From assembly GCA_039619475.1 (NCBI GenBank), contig CM077116.1, forward strand, positions 2,046,001-2,110,000: 64,000 nucleotides of DNA, in the 5' to 3' direction. Positions 48,725 through 58,968 of this stretch are shown in pieces (position 1 is the first letter of the stretch; the number at the start of each line of letters is the position of its first letter). The translations under genes were made by a program, and so were the position numbers. Under the pieces are notes generated by a model. That model saw only the letters and a program-made list of their open reading frames with translations, searched no databases and was not told the DNA's origin. Origin of the DNA: Icerya purchasi (lineage: Eukaryota > Arthropoda > Insecta > Hemiptera > Monophlebidae).

Positions 48725-49450
48725 GTTTATTTAGTATCCCCTTTTCTTTATTATAATATTAATTATAGCTTATTGCGGAACTGGTTTAGATAATATTTCG
48801 GAGAAGGAAGAGAAAACGTTAAACATTTTTCATACATAATTAGTAGATCTAAGGGGAGTTTTAAAGTGGTTTTTTTCCCCTTATGGTCTTACATTGAAAA
48901 AAAAATAGTGAAAATCTACCATCCCCTTATTGTAATGTGGGTTACGTAGGTTTTATTAATCTGTCACGCAATTGATTTCGTTAATATCATTTAATTATTT
49001 AACGGCAATTGTAATTTTTCTTTAATGTTTTGATTGGGGACGGTATCGTAATTATTATAAAACAAGATAACAGCGGATCGCCGACTTTCGTTACCTGCGA
49101 ATATCTCGTGTTTTATTTCCAATTGACTAATTCAATCATTCTCTTACGTGATATTTGAGATATATTCCATGTATGTATATATTATTCGGAAAAGTGATGA
49201 AGTTTCTTCCGAATAATAATGTTCGATTGTATATAAAGCTGTAAAAGATCAGTTTGTGTCGAAGAAAAATTTATATCAATCTGTTATCACACCGATTTAA
49301 TAGGACGACACAGATTACTTGCAATTAGCGATCCGACTTCTTATTGTCATGATCTCGGTCTCACTATTAGAACGTCAATAATATAATAGTAGTAAATTGA
49401 TAAATTATAATAAAAAATAAAAATAGGAATAAGATTTCATCGAAAAACTT
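47476..49450. other. Intronic DNA with a long unexplained frame
   Basis: The 207-codon frame 48001-48624 has no signal peptide, domain or compositional sign of being a gene and uses a GTG-type start; I do not call it. An (AT)n tract lies at 48679-48716. Bases 47.7-48.6 kb are GC-richer than the surroundings. Confidence 0.45.
48679..48725. repeat. (AT)n microsatellite
   Basis: About 20 AT units, then TATTATATATG. Confidence 0.95.
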
Positions 49451-49722
49451 ATTGGTAGCCTAGTGGTTAAGGCGCTTGGCTACCAAATCGGAGGTGTCAT
49501 AGGTTATCGAGACTTGTCTCGTTCCGGATCGAAGTCGCTACCAGGTTTATACCTAATCTGAAATTGAACTGGGTACCAGAGAAATCTGGGAAAATAAAGG
49601 CGGATCCCAAGTAGAAAGGAACTGGCCGTAGTATTCTCATTAGGTCCATTAGGCTTAGTACATTATGAAAAGCTTAATTCCAAAATCCCGACGCTCTATC
49701 AGGAGTATGGGACTTACTTTAC
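49451..49722 (+). mobile_element. tRNA-derived SINE, about 270 bp
   Basis: The head, GGTAGCCTAGTGGTTAAGGC (from 49454), contains a pol III A box (TAGCCTAGTGG). A degenerate B box, GGATCGAAGTC, follows, and CGCTACC closes an acceptor-like stem with GGTAGC. A tRNA-unrelated body follows, with GAACTGGGTACCAGAG and CATTAGGCTTAGTACATTAT, ending in a T-rich stretch. The degenerate B box and long body argue against a functional tRNA gene. Target duplications were not identified. Confidence 0.75.
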
Positions 49723-50760
49723 TTTTTTAATAAACATCTAACAAAACTTAAACAATCGAGAATATCGAATAAATTTTTGAAACACACGAATCTGTCTAAA
49801 CATATTGGGATACTACAATGAACAACGCAATGAAGGTATGAAGTGGAATTTTCTTGGTGGAGATATTTTCACTTCGGCTAACATCCTGCAAACGTTCCTA
49901 AGTTAAATTTTTATTCAGTACATCGCGGTTATTTGTTATTAAATTTTTTTATCGGTTTACTAACTAAAATGAGAGAACACGGCGAATTCTTGTGTTTCTA
50001 TATAATTCGTATTTAATTATTGTATTTTTCAATATTCTGACGCGAACATCATTAAAGATTAACTTTTTTTTTTTTTTTTATTTTCATCAAATAGAAAATT
50101 ATATAAAGTATATGAGTTTTTTTTATATGCTATATGGTAATCTTGTATAATTTATGTTAGGTTAGAATGTTTTTAAAGATTGCACTGGTTTGTTTTTTTT
50201 TCCAAAAAAAAAAAAGTTAACCAAAAAACGAAAAGAAAGCAATAATTACAGAAGAAATTTTACGATTTTTTAATTTTTATTTTCATTTTCAAGCAGTGTC
50301 CGACAGCATTTGTGTAATCGATTATTTTTAATTTTGCAGGCGAAAAACTGTAAAACTTTTTTACATTCCCGAACTTTTAATAATATAATTTTTTTTCTTT
50401 TATTTTCGAGGTTAGCGGTGTCATTTTTTATTCTTTTTAATTTCGTTCCAGTCTCCCGGTATTCCTATACTTCCGTTAGAACTTGCTGCATTCAATATCT
50501 GCGTGCATTTTAGTATTTCAGTCGTGATTCGGCATTTACAGAGTGTGTTATATTATTATCCGCGATCATTTTTCGCAGATAAGTACTAATTACGAAATAT
50601 TACGAAATATTGATTGTATTTTTTTTCATTTTAAACCGCAATAGCAGCTTTTTATTATTGACGACCGTTTCGGGTTTCTATTTGGTACCGGTCGTTTAAT
50701 TTCTAAATTTACATTTTTTTAGGCAATAAAAATAGCTTATTTATCTTTTCCTTTGATTAG
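49723..50760. other. AT-rich end of the large ds intron
   Basis: Nothing recognisable before the acceptor at 50760. Confidence 0.5.
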
Positions 50761-51039
50761 GTGAAATATCCACCAGAGAACCGTTAGATCGCGAATATAA
50801 ATCTTCGTACGAACTTGTAGCCGAAGCTAAAGATCAAGGTAGTCCTTCGAAAGGCAGCCGTGCGTCAGTTCGCGTAACAGTCACCGATGTCAATGATAAT
50901 GCGCCCGCCTTCATCGATCCGCAGGAAGACGTGGTCAGTATACGGGAACAACAGCCTCCGGGCATCGAAGTGGTTAGAGTTCGGGCAATTGATCCGGACG
51001 ATGGCTATAACGCGTCCGTTTCCTACTCGATATTGAAAG
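50761..51039 (+). CDS. ds: dachsous internal exon: EC11 end and first half of EC12
   Basis: Encodes residues 164-256. Phase 1 at both ends; acceptor CTTTGATTAG and donor GTATGT. The reading starts GEISTREPLDRE, continues with ELVAEAKDQG and the linker DVNDNAPAF, and then opens the next repeat with DPQEDVVSIREQQPPG and RAIDPDDGYNASVSYS. It is one of the most strongly conserved segments relative to fly Dachsous from memory. It carries the residues that complete the calcium sites between EC11 and EC12. No stop codons are present in frame. It pairs with the next exon across a 127-bp intron, the shortest in the window. Confidence 0.93.
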
Positions 51040-51166
51040 GTATGTGTGCGTATGGTAGTAATCTTTTTTCTTTTCTTTTTTTTTAAATTTTTAAAAATTT
51101 TTTTAATCTTTTTTAATTTTTGCCTTTGGATATTTTTTTAAATTACCATTTTTGCTCTTCCACTAG
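51040..51166 (+). other. ds: Short ds intron, 127 bp
   Basis: Pyrimidine- and T-rich, between donor GTATGT and acceptor CTCTTCCACTAG. It joins ILK|G to GRDTDGYG inside EC12. It contains no other feature. Confidence 0.9.
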
Positions 51167-51390
51167 GTCGCGATACAGACGGGTACGGAGTATTTACGAT
51201 TGACACGGTTAGTGGAATGATAAGAACTAGATCAGTTTTGGACCACGAAGAACGTACCGTTTATCGGATTGCTGTTGCGGCCACCGATGGAGGTCAGCCA
51301 CCCAGGCAAGCTGTACGCATTCTCAGAATAGAAGTTTTGGACTTGAACGACAACAGGCCTACCTTTACCAGCTCCAGTTTAAACTTTAAG
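51167..51390 (+). CDS. ds: dachsous internal exon: second half of EC12, start of EC13
   Basis: Encodes residues 257-331. Enters in phase 1 after CTCTTCCACTAG and leaves in phase 0 before GTATAC. The reading is GRDTDGYGVFTIDTVSG, then LDHEERTVYRIAVAATDGG and the linker DLNDNRPTFTSSS. The LDHEER variant of the usual LDRE motif and the string LDLNDNRPTFTSSSL also occur in fly Dachsous as I recall it, which supports the gene call over Fat or another protocadherin. The frame stays open past the donor to 51477, but that read-through is hydrophobic and unlike a cadherin, so I end the exon at 51390. Confidence 0.93.
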
Positions 51391-52922
51391 GTATACTTAG
51401 TAGCGACTTGTTTTATCCTCTCTGTATACTGTTTTCTGCATATATTCATCGGTTGTAAAAAACCCGCTGACTTTTAATCAAAAATGAATCCGAGATGTTT
51501 GTTTCAGGTAAATTATAATTAAAATATGTTTACTGAGAGGACGCCGCGTACAAACTAGCGGCCAAGGTCTCATCGTCTTCATCGTCGCGGTTGTGGCAAG
51601 AGATGATGACCATATCTGCATTAGGGACTATGTTTTTCATCCCTGTTATTGTTCATACTCTTAGTACACTTTGAAGGGAGTTTTTGATACACATTATTTA
51701 TTTTAGGCTTTTTATTTATTTTTATTCGACGCTATGAGTTAAATTTGTACTTACACAATACTTACCCCTTGCTCCTTTATAAACAATTGAAAAATAATAT
51801 ATTTGTCCTTCCAGAGGTTATCTGGTGGGGCCAAAAAAAAGAAAAGAAATCTTCCAATTGGTGGCGTATTGATGCCCGCAATTCTTAACAGATTTAAACT
51901 GTTCATTTCCGAACTTCTTGCTCCGTGAGGTTTTTCTGGAATCTTGATTTTTGTGCCGATCCTTGTTTCCGCCTATTTTTCTTCACATTGAAAACTATCA
52001 TTCTCCCTTCCGCTCTAACAATCAGCCATTTCCAGTTAAAACATTACAGCGTTTAAAGACAGGGTCATAGGTCAATGGCATCGAAAAAAAATTATTTTTA
52101 TAACGGTACGAATGTTAATGAAAAAAGTAAAAGAGAATGAAATTTTTCGTATAAAGATTTTGAAACAACGCGATTTGCTGAATAGACAAAAGTATATTAT
52201 AATTGGTGTGATTTTTAATTTTATTGAATTTTTCCGTTATTTTTTTCCAATCTAAAACCCTATAAATGTGCAATGAGTCTTTCTGAATTGTTTTGTTTTC
52301 GCAAGAGCTAATTTCCATTAAAAATTAGCTTTGCCGTTTTCAAGATTCTAGCGTATTTGCAAGAATGTGAGAATTCAAACAAGATAGTTTTGAAAAATAG
52401 GGTGAAAAAGACATTAGAAGCGAAAAATAACAAAAATGACAGACTGAAAATTTATTAATATTACCATTTTTTCAGCTCTGTATAGTAAGTACGGAAGTGT
52501 GCCTTTGACGATGTGTGATGCCTACCAAAGTTAAAAACGTAGTAAGTAGTCGAGAAATTTTATAAGCTGAGACCTAACTAAGCGAACCGGTTTTCCAAAA
52601 AGAAATGCCACAATTAAATGAACGCTTATTTAATACACTTATTTACACTACGGTAGAAAGAAATACGATTGAATAGCAAAAATTGAAAATATAAACTTTT
52701 GCGTGATTAATGCGTTAATTTACAAGTTTAAAATAGATCTAAGTAAAGCTCGGGGTCAACTAGCACACTCTGTTAACTATTATCATTGTTATTATCGTTA
52801 TTATTGCCTCGAATTTTGAAAATAAATGTAATAAACAACTTCAACCGAATTATAAAAAGTATCGTAGGAAAAAAAGAGTAATGACATAAATAATGTAACC
52901 GGGTTTTGTTATTGAAAAACAG
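51391..52922 (+). other. ds: ds intron, 1.5 kb
   Basis: Lies between exons ending NFK and starting VRED. Bases about 51500-51850 may hold the 3' end of a retrotransposon (see separate entry). The remainder is AT-rich with nothing recognisable. Confidence 0.85.
51500..51850 (+). mobile_element. Possible non-LTR retrotransposon 3' end
   Basis: A T-rich plus-strand stretch that begins GC-richer (GGTCTCATCGTCTTCATCG) ends AGGTTATCTGGTGGGGCCAA followed by an A-rich run. It lacks the shared TTGGG...CCCAA stem, so it would be a different family. Weak evidence. Confidence 0.3.
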
Positions 52923-53988
52923 GTGCGCGAAGATGTCGCTGTCGGATACACAGTGGGCAACGTAATCGGCGCCGAATCGTCTAGTCAGTCAAATCGCGGC
53001 AATACCGTTTACACGTTAACCTACATCGGCCCGAGCGCGATATCAGAGAAGGCGTTCGACATCGACCATAGATCCGGATGGCTACTGGTTGCAAAACCGC
53101 TAGACAGGGAATCGTGCTCCGAGTACCGACTGGAAGTGCGAGCGGTGGATAGCGGGACGAATCCGCAAAGTGTCGTGATCGTAATCAAAGTAGAAATACT
53201 AGACGTAAACGATAATGCCCCGCGTTGGAGTCGAAATCCGTTCTTCATCGATGTCCCCGAAGACACCGAACCGGGAAGCGCTATTTGGAATTTCACCGCT
53301 ACCGACGCCGATCTCGGAGCGAACGCCGAACTCAGGTATACGCTGGTGAACCACCGGATGGCCTCCGAATCGATTCCGTTCGCCGTCGATTCATTAACCG
53401 GCGCTCTGATTCTGACGTCTCCGCTGGATTACGAGTCCGTTCGGGATTACGTGCTGGTCATCAGAGCCACCGACCAGGCCGTCGACCCGACCGACAGACT
53501 AAGCGCTTCGTTGACGGTACGGGTCGCGCTGTCCGATACGAATGACAATCGGCCGCGTATCGTGGCTCCGGAGCCTCCGGTAGTGTACATTTCCAGTTCG
53601 GCCGGCAGAGGAAGTTTCGTATGTCGAGTTATAGCCGTTGACGAGGATTCCGGCGACAACGGCAGACTGAATTTCGCCATTAGCAGCGGCGCCGGCAACG
53701 AGAACAGCGGCCATTTTTCGATCGCGCACGATACCGGAGTTGTAACGGTGAATAAGCCGTTCCACAAAAATAGCCGGGCCACCTTTGTCGTTAACGTGAC
53801 CGTCTCCGATGCCGGATATCCGGTACCGTTAACGTCGTCCGTGCCGCTGAACATTTCGCTGAGAACCGCGTCCGCCGATAATCAGCTCCGTTTTCTGCAG
53901 AGCGTCTATCACGTGAACGTCTCCGAAGACGCTCCGGTCGGAAGTGCCGTTATCTCCGTTTCCGCTCATTTCAACGGATACTACAATA
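52923..53988 (+). CDS. ds: dachsous large internal exon: EC13 to start of EC16
   Basis: Encodes residues 332-686, the longest exon here. Begins VREDVAVGYTVG in phase 0 after an AAACAG acceptor and ends in phase 1 before GTGAGT. It completes EC13 (LDRESCSEYRLEVRA, linker DVNDNAP), all of EC14 (NFTATDADLGANAEL, LDYESVRDY, linker DTNDNRP), all of EC15 (VDEDSGDNG) and the start of EC16 (SVYHVNVSEDAPVG). EC15 is unusual: its first strand reads VVYISSSAGRGS and lacks the usual Glu. The linker after it, LRTASADNQLRF, lacks DxNDN. Both departures also appear in fly Dachsous as I remember it. GC content is clearly higher than in the flanking introns. The frame runs on to 54033, but the homology stops at the donor. 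Confidence 0.95.
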
Positions 53989-55860
53989 GTGAGTTATTTT
54001 TAGTCTTGCAAAGTATTAAAAATGTTAGCCGCTGAGAAAAAAAAAGGATTCATTTTATAGTTTAAGTATCCTTTGAAAAAAAAAACTTTCAGTTAGTTCG
54101 ATCGGTCAACTAAGATTATCGCTATCGACTGATGATACCTCTGTTTATATCAGCAAACCTCGGAACGAGCTAAAAAGATTTGTGTAAAATGTGGCCTTTT
54201 CTTCCATTTCTTTCGGGTCTTTTTCGTTTAATCATCCTTCGCTGTATACAGTCAAGGAAGGCGTCCAATTTAACGTATTTACGCGTGGTAAATATTAAAC
54301 AATTATGAGGACAGTATTAAAAATAAGAAGTTAGATTTCAATATCATCGAAAGTAGAAGAAACGAAGGCGACTGCGCTGTTTTGCTTTTGTACGTAAAAA
54401 AAAATAGCACAAATGTTTGTTTTAGACCCCAACGTGATAAATTTCTAATTTACTGGTGTGTCTCGATGGGTTCTCGTTTTTCCGTTATAATAATTTCTTT
54501 GCCATTCCCACGTTATCAATAATTAGCGGTTACGGCTCTATAAGAAGTGTTTTTTTTTTGTTTTTTTTAATGGTAAATAATTTATATCCAAAAGAAAATT
54601 ACAAATTTTGTATTTTAAAATAGTTAAATTCGAATATTTACTGTTTAATCATCAGTATCTAGTTGAACGAATTCACTGTATGTAATCAATCGATTTTCAT
54701 TTACATATTTTCATTCATCGAATTATACAACGGATTAAGTAAGTTATAACAAATACCAAAAAATAGAAGAAACAAATATCTGTTTGCTTTATTTGTATTT
54801 GTTATAATTTACTATATTCTATAATTAACAAACAGGATGTTAAAAGATTCTTTATAACGGATTAAAGTATAGACATTTTTGAATTTCCAAAACGAGAAAG
54901 GGATACCAACTGAGGGGAATTTCTAAGAAGTTTCCGAAATGTTGGTGCAAATGTTGTGACGCGGATCTCCTTCAGTGATGTATTTCAGTTTTTACTGAGA
55001 CTCTACCTGTTTCTTATATTCTATCCTTTCCTTCGGACTCATCATTCCTATTGATCGCTTCTTATTAACAATATCCGATATGATATCGGATTAAAATATA
55101 ACAAACTCTTTTCTCTTCCGTTTCTCGGTAAAGATCCGCATGGTTAGCCGGAGGAAAAAAAGGCTAGAAAAGCAACGTCGGTGAAATTCCAAGCCATTGA
55201 AAATGTGCGGCGTACAAAAATATAGCGCATAAAAAGGTACACTTATATCTGATACTTATTTGGTAGCATACTCTGCATTAACATAATTAGATAATGAAAA
55301 GTTTTACAATCAAAAGATATAATTAAAATTAAATAAGTACGGAAAAGTAGCAAAATACCATCCTGTGTATTGCGCAAGTTCTTTAACATACCTGGGGCAT
55401 TTTAAAAAATACACCGAATATCTTTTTTTTCCGATTTACAGTTCTCCGCAGGCAGTTTATGATAGGTGTGGTACTTTCACGGCGGCACATGTGCGCTTGA
55501 AAGTCTCATTCTGTGTTAAAATGATTTCCCCCTTAAATACAATTAACTCGCGACAACAGTTCCTAATAACTGTTGAAGCGTTTTCCAGTAATTGATGGAT
55601 CAAGATGACGACACATGGAAAAATTAATCCTTATTTTTTTCCACAAATCAACCCCGATTCGATTCATATTTCAACCGCTGTTCCGTGTTTTTCTTCCAGA
55701 CGAATTAAATCTACTTGAACAGATTTGCTTTCTCATTGTCATTATCGATGCTTCCTATTTTAGAATTCCGATCGCGTTTAGTTTAATCTGCTATAATCGC
55801 TGACAATGAACGTTATTATATTTATCGGTGCAAATGATACGTTTTGTTTTCGAATGACAG
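53989..55860 (+). other. ds: ds intron, 1.9 kb
   Basis: Between donor GTGAGT and acceptor CGAATGACAG. AT-rich; I see no transposon or RNA signature in it. Joining the flanks restores YYNNYEADRLFYYIPA. Confidence 0.85.
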
Positions 55861-56217
55861 ATTACGAAGCTGATAGACTTTTCTACTACATACCGGCCAA
55901 TGTAGCTAATGATACATTCGCGGTGGATAAGAGAGACGGTTTGGTTTCGCTGCGAAAGTCGCTTGATCGGGAGACCGAAGATGAATACACAGTGCCGGTT
56001 TACGTTTCGGAATCTCGTTCGAAGAAATCTGACTTTGCCGTGATCATCGTTCACGTCAGCGACGTAAACGATAATAAACCGTCGTTTAAAAGTGGTTCGT
56101 GTTACCCTCTGTGGATTCCAGAAAATGCCTACAACGACTCTTCGCTAACGGTACACACGGTAGTGGCATTTGATAGAGATTCCGAATCGAATTCGAAAAT
56201 TTTATACAGTATTACAG
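55861..56217 (+). CDS. ds: dachsous internal exon: EC16 and start of EC17
   Basis: Encodes residues 687-805, phase 1 at both ends; acceptor CGAATGACAG and donor GTGACT. The reading is YEADRLFYYIPANVANDTF, then LDRETEDEYTVPVYVSES and the linker DVNDNKPSF. EC17 then begins with the unusual Cys-containing strand GSCYPLWIPENAYND. The GSCY motif and the IPA(G/N)VAND string are shared with fly Dachsous from memory. The Cys pairs in position with a second Cys in the next exon (GFCNVTI), a possible disulfide within EC17. The open frame extends 5' to 55806, but that part has no cadherin similarity and lies before the acceptor. Confidence 0.92.
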
Positions 56218-57640
56218 GTGACTATAGTTATTTTTTTTACCTAAATGTATTTTTATGTCCAAAATATTGTCGATTTATCATGAAATCGCTGTTTTTTTTT
56301 TAAATGTTCAATGATCAAGTTTTTTTTTTGAAAATTCAAAACGAAAGCACCCGTGAACAGTTTTCCCAAAAGTAAATGTAACAGCGATTACTAAAAGGTA
56401 AAATTAATTGCTTCTCGTATCCAAGTGGAAATTAACAACCGCTCTTATTCGCTTATATACATTTCTCATCTTCATATCCGTACTCTTAGAAGTGTTCAAT
56501 AAAAAAATCTGACCTAACTGCTATCGAAACAGATTTATCGGTTTTAATTCTACTTCACTTGTTTTTTCTAAAGTCATTATCGAAGCGTATTTTTAGTTGT
56601 AGGTTCAAGGAAATGTGATGACATCATAAATGCTAAAAAAAAGAAAAATGTTAAGGATACCTAAATTCTCGATATAAGAGAAATAAAGGAAATTAGAGAA
56701 TTATTTGCAACATTACGATCATCAACGAGATTAGCGATTTCCTGAAAAAGGTTTAATAATGAAATCAAACTCCCGCTCGGTAATCGATCCAGTTTCCCGT
56801 AGAAGGAGAACGGAATCGACCTAATATTCTATTAAAACATATTAGACTTACGAAAAGTTTAATCGCTTGATCTGCCTTATCAAAAGATCTTAAAATGAAT
56901 TTCATTCATTGGTCGAGACAAATTTTATGCATTTCGAGAAATATTACGTTCAAATAAGAAACTGTGTTCTTCGGAAATTAAAAAAACAAAAACACAAAAA
57001 GCAATCGAGAGTATGTTTGCTTCTGGTTTTCCTTTTTAATCGTATCGTGTATAAAAAATAAATGCACACATGTAAATATATACAACTAATTATACATACT
57101 AGTGTATTCGCCCATTTGTCGAAATTCGACCATAATTGTTATTAAAAATTTGGGGAAAACATATGAGCATATTTCTAAAAAAATAAATTTCTACTCTTAT
57201 ACATTGGTTCGTTGTATATCTGAGAACATACACTTTTATATGCGCTTACAATACAAAACAGTTCAGTACCATTGTAATTGAATAAAAAATAAATTCAATA
57301 AAATAACAGTAAATCACAATTTAAAAACCTTGCTTTAATTGATATTAAATGGCACGCCTTAAGATTTAGTACACCGTAAAAAGAGCCAATAATGATGATT
57401 ATTAAGAAAAATTAAAACATTTTTAATAAGAACAGAGTTACTGGCCATAGTGATTTCTTTTTTCATTTTTTGTATTAATTTTTTATTTAAATAAGAAAAA
57501 AAATAACTTTTACAAAATTTTTTTACTGATAACACTAAATATCGTCAATAGCTACTAAACAAAAAAAAAAAGAAGAAGAAATCCGGTTAATAAACAGAGG
57601 AGAAAAGGTACTGAACTGTTTTGCCTTTGCCTACCTTATA

Positions 57641-57641
<1 letters not shown>

Positions 57642-57681
<40 letters not shown>
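57642..57681. repeat. (AT)n microsatellite
   Basis: About 19 AT units. Confidence 0.95.
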
Positions 57682-57683
<2 letters not shown>

Positions 57684-57728
57684 GCTCAGATAAAGAAATT
57701 ACGCAATTTACGAAACGCGAAAAAAAGA

Positions 57729-58126
57729 TTGCACATTTTTATAAAAATTGGTAGCACCGTGGTATAATTCGTGAAATGTGCATAATGTTTTTTATTCGTT
57801 TTAACAAATTGTGTAACGCATTAATATTCGTGTTTGAAAAGTAAAAAAGTTTTTCGAATCCAGAAATTGTCATACGTACAATACCGTCTCAAACAATTCA
57901 TGAAATATGCATAATATGTTCGGTTCATTGCATTGTAAATTTCATTCTTCTATCACTAATGCTGTGTAATGTACTTTGATGATGAAATAATTTATTTCAC
58001 ATTTGTATTTATTTAGTTACATGAACTGTTACATGGAAAGAGCAAAAGTCATTATGCACATTTCAGGAACTGTTTGAAATTTGTACGTTAATGAACACGG
58101 TGTTAAAGGGTTCGTAAAATGTGCAA
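57729..58126. mobile_element. Candidate MITE with TTGCACATTTT inverted ends
   Basis: Left TTGCACATTTTTATAAAAAT... AGCACCGTG... TTCGTGAAATGTGCATAATG. The right end read in reverse gives TTTGCACATTTTACGAACCC... ACACCGTG... TTCCTGAAATGTGCATAATG. An extra direct copy, TTCATGAAATATGCATAAT, lies at about 57896. Non-coding. Target duplications were not resolved. Confidence 0.6.
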
Positions 58127-58592
58127 ATTTTTGATATTTTGCGATTTCATCAACTATTCGTCACACCACAAGCACATGCACACCTATATATACATATATG
58201 TATGATATATATTGTCTGATAATTTTCGGATTAAAAATATCGACTATTTTAATAGGGAGAATTATTAATTTCTCAAAGTTTGCATTTAATTTTCATGCGC
58301 TTTTTAGAAATTTTAAATTCTTTAAAAAACGTTTCTTTTAAGGGTATACCCTCAAAATAACGTGATACAGATATTTTTCACTTACTTCATGTCGTTAGCT
58401 TTAGGGTAGTTCTTTTAAATCTGACAAGAGATAATCTTCCATCTGTATTTTTTTTTTGGGAATCTATAAAAATTATAAAAGAAAAAAATAAGTGAACGAA
58501 ACATCTTAAATTTATAAGGGAATCTAACTTAGATTTATAACTACATATATTATACCATTCTATAATTTAAGTTTGCTTATTTAAAATTTCAG

Positions 58593-58968
58593 GCGGAAAC
58601 GTTGGGAATAAATTCAATATCGATCCTCATAGCGGAGATTTATCGTGTTCGCCGTTGGACAGAGAAAGTCAGTCAAAATATCATTTAACCATTTCTGCTC
58701 AAGATCAGGGAGTTAATCCGAATCCGTTGGTCGGTTTTTGTAACGTTACCATCCACGTTGAAGATGAAAATGACAACGAACCGCAGTTCGAAAAGTCCGT
58801 TTATCGGGTCTCGATACCGGAAGATACGGCCGTCGGCAGTACGGTGTTGACGGTGAAAGCGTTTGACATCGACACCGGTATTAACGCTCAGATCGTTTAC
58901 ATTCTGCACAATGAAAGCGATTGGATTTTTCGCATTCACAACAGAACTGGAGTCATAGTTTTAGCTGG
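58593..58968 (+). CDS. ds: dachsous internal exon: most of EC17 and first half of EC18
   Basis: Encodes residues 806-930. Acceptor AAAATTTCAG (phase 1) and donor GTTAGT (phase 2). The reading GGNVGNKFNIDPHSGDLSC is followed by LDRESQSKYHLTISAQDQG and the linker DENDNEPQF. EC18 then opens with SVYRVSIPEDTAVGS, AFDIDTGINAQIVY and HNESDWIFRIHNRTGV. The donor choice is fixed by the next exon: gct gg joined to c gaa restores AGELDRE. The frame otherwise continues only to a stop at 58979. GFCNVTI supplies a Cys that may bond with the Cys at the start of EC17. Confidence 0.93.

Larger units (their letters stand above)
32326..50760 (+). other. ds: Large ds intron, 18.4 kb
   Basis: Starts at the donor GTAAGT after codon 163 and ends at ...CTTTGATTAG. 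Joining the flanking exons restores the codon GGT and the reading TGEISTREPLDRE, a match to the fly protein as I recall it, so the junction is secure. The intron holds a (TAA)n tract, two copies of a widespread arthropod-type repeat, a PIF/Harbinger remnant, four non-LTR fragments, a tRNA-derived SINE and long (AT)n tracts. I see no other exon in it. Confidence 0.85.
56218..58592 (+). other. ds: ds intron, 2.4 kb
   Basis: Between GTGACT and AAAATTTCAG. Contains an (AT)n tract at about 57642-57681 and a candidate MITE at 57729-58126. The rest is AT-rich without recognisable content. Confidence 0.85.

Noticed and set aside
53021..53854. Several minus-strand frames over the large exon
   Set aside because: They are shadows of the cadherin reading frame, caused by its codon composition.
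53989..54035. Read-through of the large exon past the donor
   Set aside because: Cadherin similarity stops at GTGAGT and the next exon restores phase and homology.
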